DNA of 64,000 bases from Burkholderiales bacterium 70-64 (GTDB taxonomy: Bacteria; Pseudomonadota; Gammaproteobacteria; Burkholderiales; Burkholderiaceae_E): contig MKUQ01000011.1 of the NCBI GenBank assembly GCA_001898645.1, positions 62,001 through 126,000 on the forward strand. Direction: 5' to 3'. How positions within the stretch are numbered: position 1 is the first letter of the stretch; each line of letters starts with the position of its first letter. Position numbers and translations under genes: made by a program. Under the pieces are notes generated by a model that had not been told where the DNA came from, searched no databases, and saw only the letters and a list, made by a program, of their open reading frames with translations. Shown here in pieces: positions 61,994-64,000 of this stretch.

Positions 61994-62734
61994 TCAGTGC
62001 GCCAGGATCTTGCCGAGGAAGTGGCGCGCGCGCTCGCTGCGGGCGCCGATGCTGCCGAAGAACTCGCTCGTGGGGCAGTCCTCGACGATGCGTCCGGCGT
62101 CCATGAACACCACCCGGTTGGACACGCTGCGCGCGAAGCCCATTTCATGGGTGACGACCATCATGGTCATGCCTTCCTTGGCCAGGCCGACCATGACCTC
62201 GAGCACCTCGCCGACCATCTCGGGGTCGAGCGCGGAGGTGGGTTCGTCGAACAGCATGGCGATCGGGTCCATGCACAGCGCGCGGGCGATCGCCACGCGC
62301 TGTTGCTGGCCTCCGGAGAGCTGGCCGGGGAATTTGTCGCGCTGCGAGGCGAGCCCGACCCGTTCCAGGTAGTGCATGCCCTTGGCCGTCGCCTCGGACT
62401 TGCCGCGTCCGAGCACCTTCACCTGCGCCAGGCGAAGGTTCTCCAGCACCGAGAGATGCGGAAACAGCTCGAAATGCTGGAACACCATGCCCACCCGGGA
62501 GCGCAGCTTGGGGAGGTCGGTGCCGCGCGCCGACACCGAGATCCCGTCGACGACGACATCGCCTTTCTGGAAGGGCTCGAGGGCGTTGACGCACTTGATC
62601 AGCGTGGACTTGCCCGATCCCGAAGGCCCGCAGACCACGACCACCTCGCCCTTGTCGACGTGGGTCGTGCAGTCGGCGAGCACCTGGAACTGGCCATACC
62701 ACTTGCTGACGGCGCGGATGTCGATCATGGGCAT
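61994..62734 (-). CDS. Polar amino acid ABC transporter ATPase (GltL/GlnQ type)
   Basis: A 246-residue nucleotide-binding protein of the amino-acid uptake class. Walker A GPSGSGKST, Q-loop FQHFELFPHLSVLENL, signature LSGGQQQRVAIARAL, Walker B AMLFDEPTSALDPEMVGEVL and H-loop VVTHEMGFA are all standard and strongly GltL/GlnQ-like. It follows the permeases in a leftward gltJKL-like operon, 19 nt after the second permease. Glutamate/aspartate is the likely cargo. Confidence 0.92.
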   Translation of the reverse strand: MPMIDIRAVSKWYGQFQVLADCTTHVDKGEVVVVCGPSGSGKSTLIKCVNALEPFQKGDVVVDGISVSARGTDLPKLRSRVGMVFQHFELFPHLSVLENLRLAQVKVLGRGKSEATAKGMHYLERVGLASQRDKFPGQLSGGQQQRVAIARALCMDPIAMLFDEPTSALDPEMVGEVLEVMVGLAKEGMTMMVVTHEMGFARSVSNRVVFMDAGRIVEDCPTSEFFGSIGARSERARHFLGKILAH

Positions 62735-62753
62735 GTCGATTCGCCTCGCAGGC

Positions 62754-63440
62754 TCAACGGATGATGGCGATGCGCCGGTTCAGCACCTTCACGCCCAGCG
62801 ACAGCGCGTAGCTCAGCACGAAGTAGATGACGGCCACCAGCGTGTACATCTCGACGAGGCGGCTGTCGCGCTGGGCGATCTTGCCCGCGGCGCCGACAAG
62901 GTCGGTGACGTTGAGCAGCGCCACCAGCGAGACGTCCTGGAACAGCACGATGGTCTGCGTGAGCAGCACCGGAAGCATGTTGCGCAGGGCCTGCGGCAGG
63001 ATGATCAGGCGCATCGCCTGCGCGTAGTTCAGGCCGATGGCGTAGGCCGCGCCGAGCTGGCCCTTGGGGATGCTCTGGATGCCCGCGCGCACGATCTCGC
63101 AGAAGTACGCACCCTCGAACAGGATGAAGGTGACGTAGGCCGAACGATCGGCGCCGATCCGGGGCGGGTAGGCGGCGCCGCTGGCCCACTGCAGCATCAC
63201 CGGCACGAGGAAGTAGAACCAGAAGATGACCAGCAGCAGCGGGACCGAGCGCATCAGGTTCACATAGGCGGCGGCCACCCACGCCAGCGGCGCGATGCTG
63301 GACAGGCGCGCCAGCGCCAGCAGGATGCCCCACAGCGTGCCGCCGATGGCGGCGATCACGGTGAGCTGGACGGTATAGGACAGGCCCGCCATGAGGAAGG
63401 GCAGCGAGCCTGCGATGGACCCCCAGTCGAATTCCCCCAT
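62754..63440 (-). CDS. Polar amino acid ABC permease (GltK type)
   Basis: A 228-residue permease of the His/Glu/Gln/Arg family with about five helices. LSYTVQLTVIAAIGGTLWGILLALARLS, YVNLMRSVPLLLVIFWFYFLVPV and the EAA loop EIVRAGIQSIPKGQLGAAYAIGLNYAQAMRLIILPQALRNMLPVLL are clear. It follows the neighbouring permease gene with no gap and would form a GltJ-GltK channel with it. Confidence 0.91.
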   Translation of the reverse strand: MGEFDWGSIAGSLPFLMAGLSYTVQLTVIAAIGGTLWGILLALARLSSIAPLAWVAAAYVNLMRSVPLLLVIFWFYFLVPVMLQWASGAAYPPRIGADRSAYVTFILFEGAYFCEIVRAGIQSIPKGQLGAAYAIGLNYAQAMRLIILPQALRNMLPVLLTQTIVLFQDVSLVALLNVTDLVGAAGKIAQRDSRLVEMYTLVAVIYFVLSYALSLGVKVLNRRIAIIR

Positions 63441-64000
63441 CTAACGCTTGCCCCCGAGGTAGCCCGGGACGGCCGTGGCGCGCTCGACCCAGGCGAACAC
63501 GCGGTTGATGGCGAACGCCACCACCACGTACAGCACGGTGGCTGCCCCGAAGGCGGCGAAGTAGCGGAAGGTCATCTCGCCCATCTCGCGCGTGCGGAAG
63601 AAGAGCTCGGCAAGACCGATGGAGTAGGCGACCGCCGAGTTCTTCACCAGGTTCATCGACTCGGAGGTCAGGGGCGGAATGATGATGCGAAACGCCATCG
63701 GCAGCAGCACGTGGCGGTAGGTCTGCGCCTCGGTCAGCCCCAGGGCGTAGCCGGCCATGCGCTGGCCGCGCGGCAGCGACAGGATGCCGGACTTGACCTG
63801 CTCGGCGATGCGCGCAGAGGTGAACAGCCCCAGGCAGACCACCGACAGCAGGAGCTGGAAGCGGGTCGGATCCATCTCGAGCGCCATGCGCTTGAGCGGC
63901 GGAACGAATGCGGGAACGACGAAGTACCAGAGAAAGAACTGCACCAGCAGCGGGATGTTGCGGAACAGCTCGACCCAGGCATCGCCCAGCGCGACCACCC
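63441..64000 (-). CDS. Polar amino acid ABC permease (GltJ type), 5' end outside window
   Basis: At least 185 residues of a permease of the same family: VELFRNIPLLVQFFLWYFVVPAF and EAA loop EQVKSGILSLPRGQRMAGYALGLTEAQTYRHVLLPMAFRIIIPPL. The frame remains open to the right edge, so the N terminus, and probably a binding protein gene beyond it, lie outside. Heads the visible part of the gltJKL-like operon. Confidence 0.9.
   Translation of the reverse strand, partial: VVALGDAWVELFRNIPLLVQFFLWYFVVPAFVPPLKRMALEMDPTRFQLLLSVVCLGLFTSARIAEQVKSGILSLPRGQRMAGYALGLTEAQTYRHVLLPMAFRIIIPPLTSESMNLVKNSAVAYSIGLAELFFRTREMGEMTFRYFAAFGAATVLYVVVAFAINRVFAWVERATAVPGYLGGKR

Overview
The window reads as high-GC chromosomal DNA of a betaproteobacterium. 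The ribosomal-replication cluster rpsF-priB-rpsR-rplI-dnaB (21.8-24.8 kb) has the layout usual for that class, and PriB itself points to Beta- or Gammaproteobacteria. The genus cannot be fixed from sequence alone. No rRNA, tRNA, IS element or CRISPR array was seen.

Layout. (1) 1-12 kb: the end of a wax ester synthase/diacylglycerol acyltransferase, a DUF924 protein, the complete recC-recB-recD operon (each joined by 4-nt ATGA overlaps), and a SulP anion transporter whose TTG start overlaps the recD stop. (2) 12-21.6 kb: a storage-lipid and fatty-alcohol region. A phasin-patatin-TetR-TPR operon runs leftward. Divergent from it is a two-domain alcohol-forming fatty acyl-CoA reductase. Further on is a Tat-exported small subunit, a GMC oxidoreductase and a lipase-like hydrolase. 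Two divergent promoter regions here share the same operator-like sequence, CTAGAG-N6-CWCTAAA. (3) 21.5-24.8 kb: ribosomal protein and replication genes, with a good sigma70 promoter, a long leader, an intrinsic terminator, and a perfect 32-bp palindrome just upstream. (4) 24.8-29.9 kb: a membrane molybdopterin oxidoreductase operon (catalytic, four-cluster ferredoxin, NrfD-like anchor) and a TSUP exporter.

(5) 30-49 kb is the most unusual part. One operon encodes a complete complex II-like enzyme interleaved with a two-subunit class I fumarase-type hydratase (order: iron-sulfur, anchor, anchor, fumarase alpha, fumarase beta, flavoprotein). The flavoprotein has Cys where the covalent-FAD His normally sits. 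Its stop codon overlaps the start of a NitT/TauT-type periplasmic binding protein, followed by two permeases, two ATPases and a nitrilase. After a LysR gene comes a second operon: binding protein, permease, ATPase, an enolase-superfamily enzyme, and glutamate mutase (glmS-glmL-glmE), again tightly coupled. Together the two operons could interconvert glutamate, 3-methylaspartate, mesaconate, citramalate and possibly methylsuccinate. This is an inference; the transported substrates are unknown.

(6) 49-54 kb: a sulfolactate-lyase-like pair (SuyA/SuyB type) with an Ldh_2-family dehydrogenase, a divergent GntR/HutC regulator with palindromic operators, and a CoxM-CoxS pair with no CoxL. (7) 54-64 kb: a universal stress protein, small unknown genes, an RND exporter with a YCF48-like partner, a scarred locus where a DUF1302-DUF1329 in-frame fusion abuts a 5'-truncated radical-SAM activase of lower GC, electron-transfer flavoprotein etfBA, and a glutamate/aspartate-type ABC importer running off the window.
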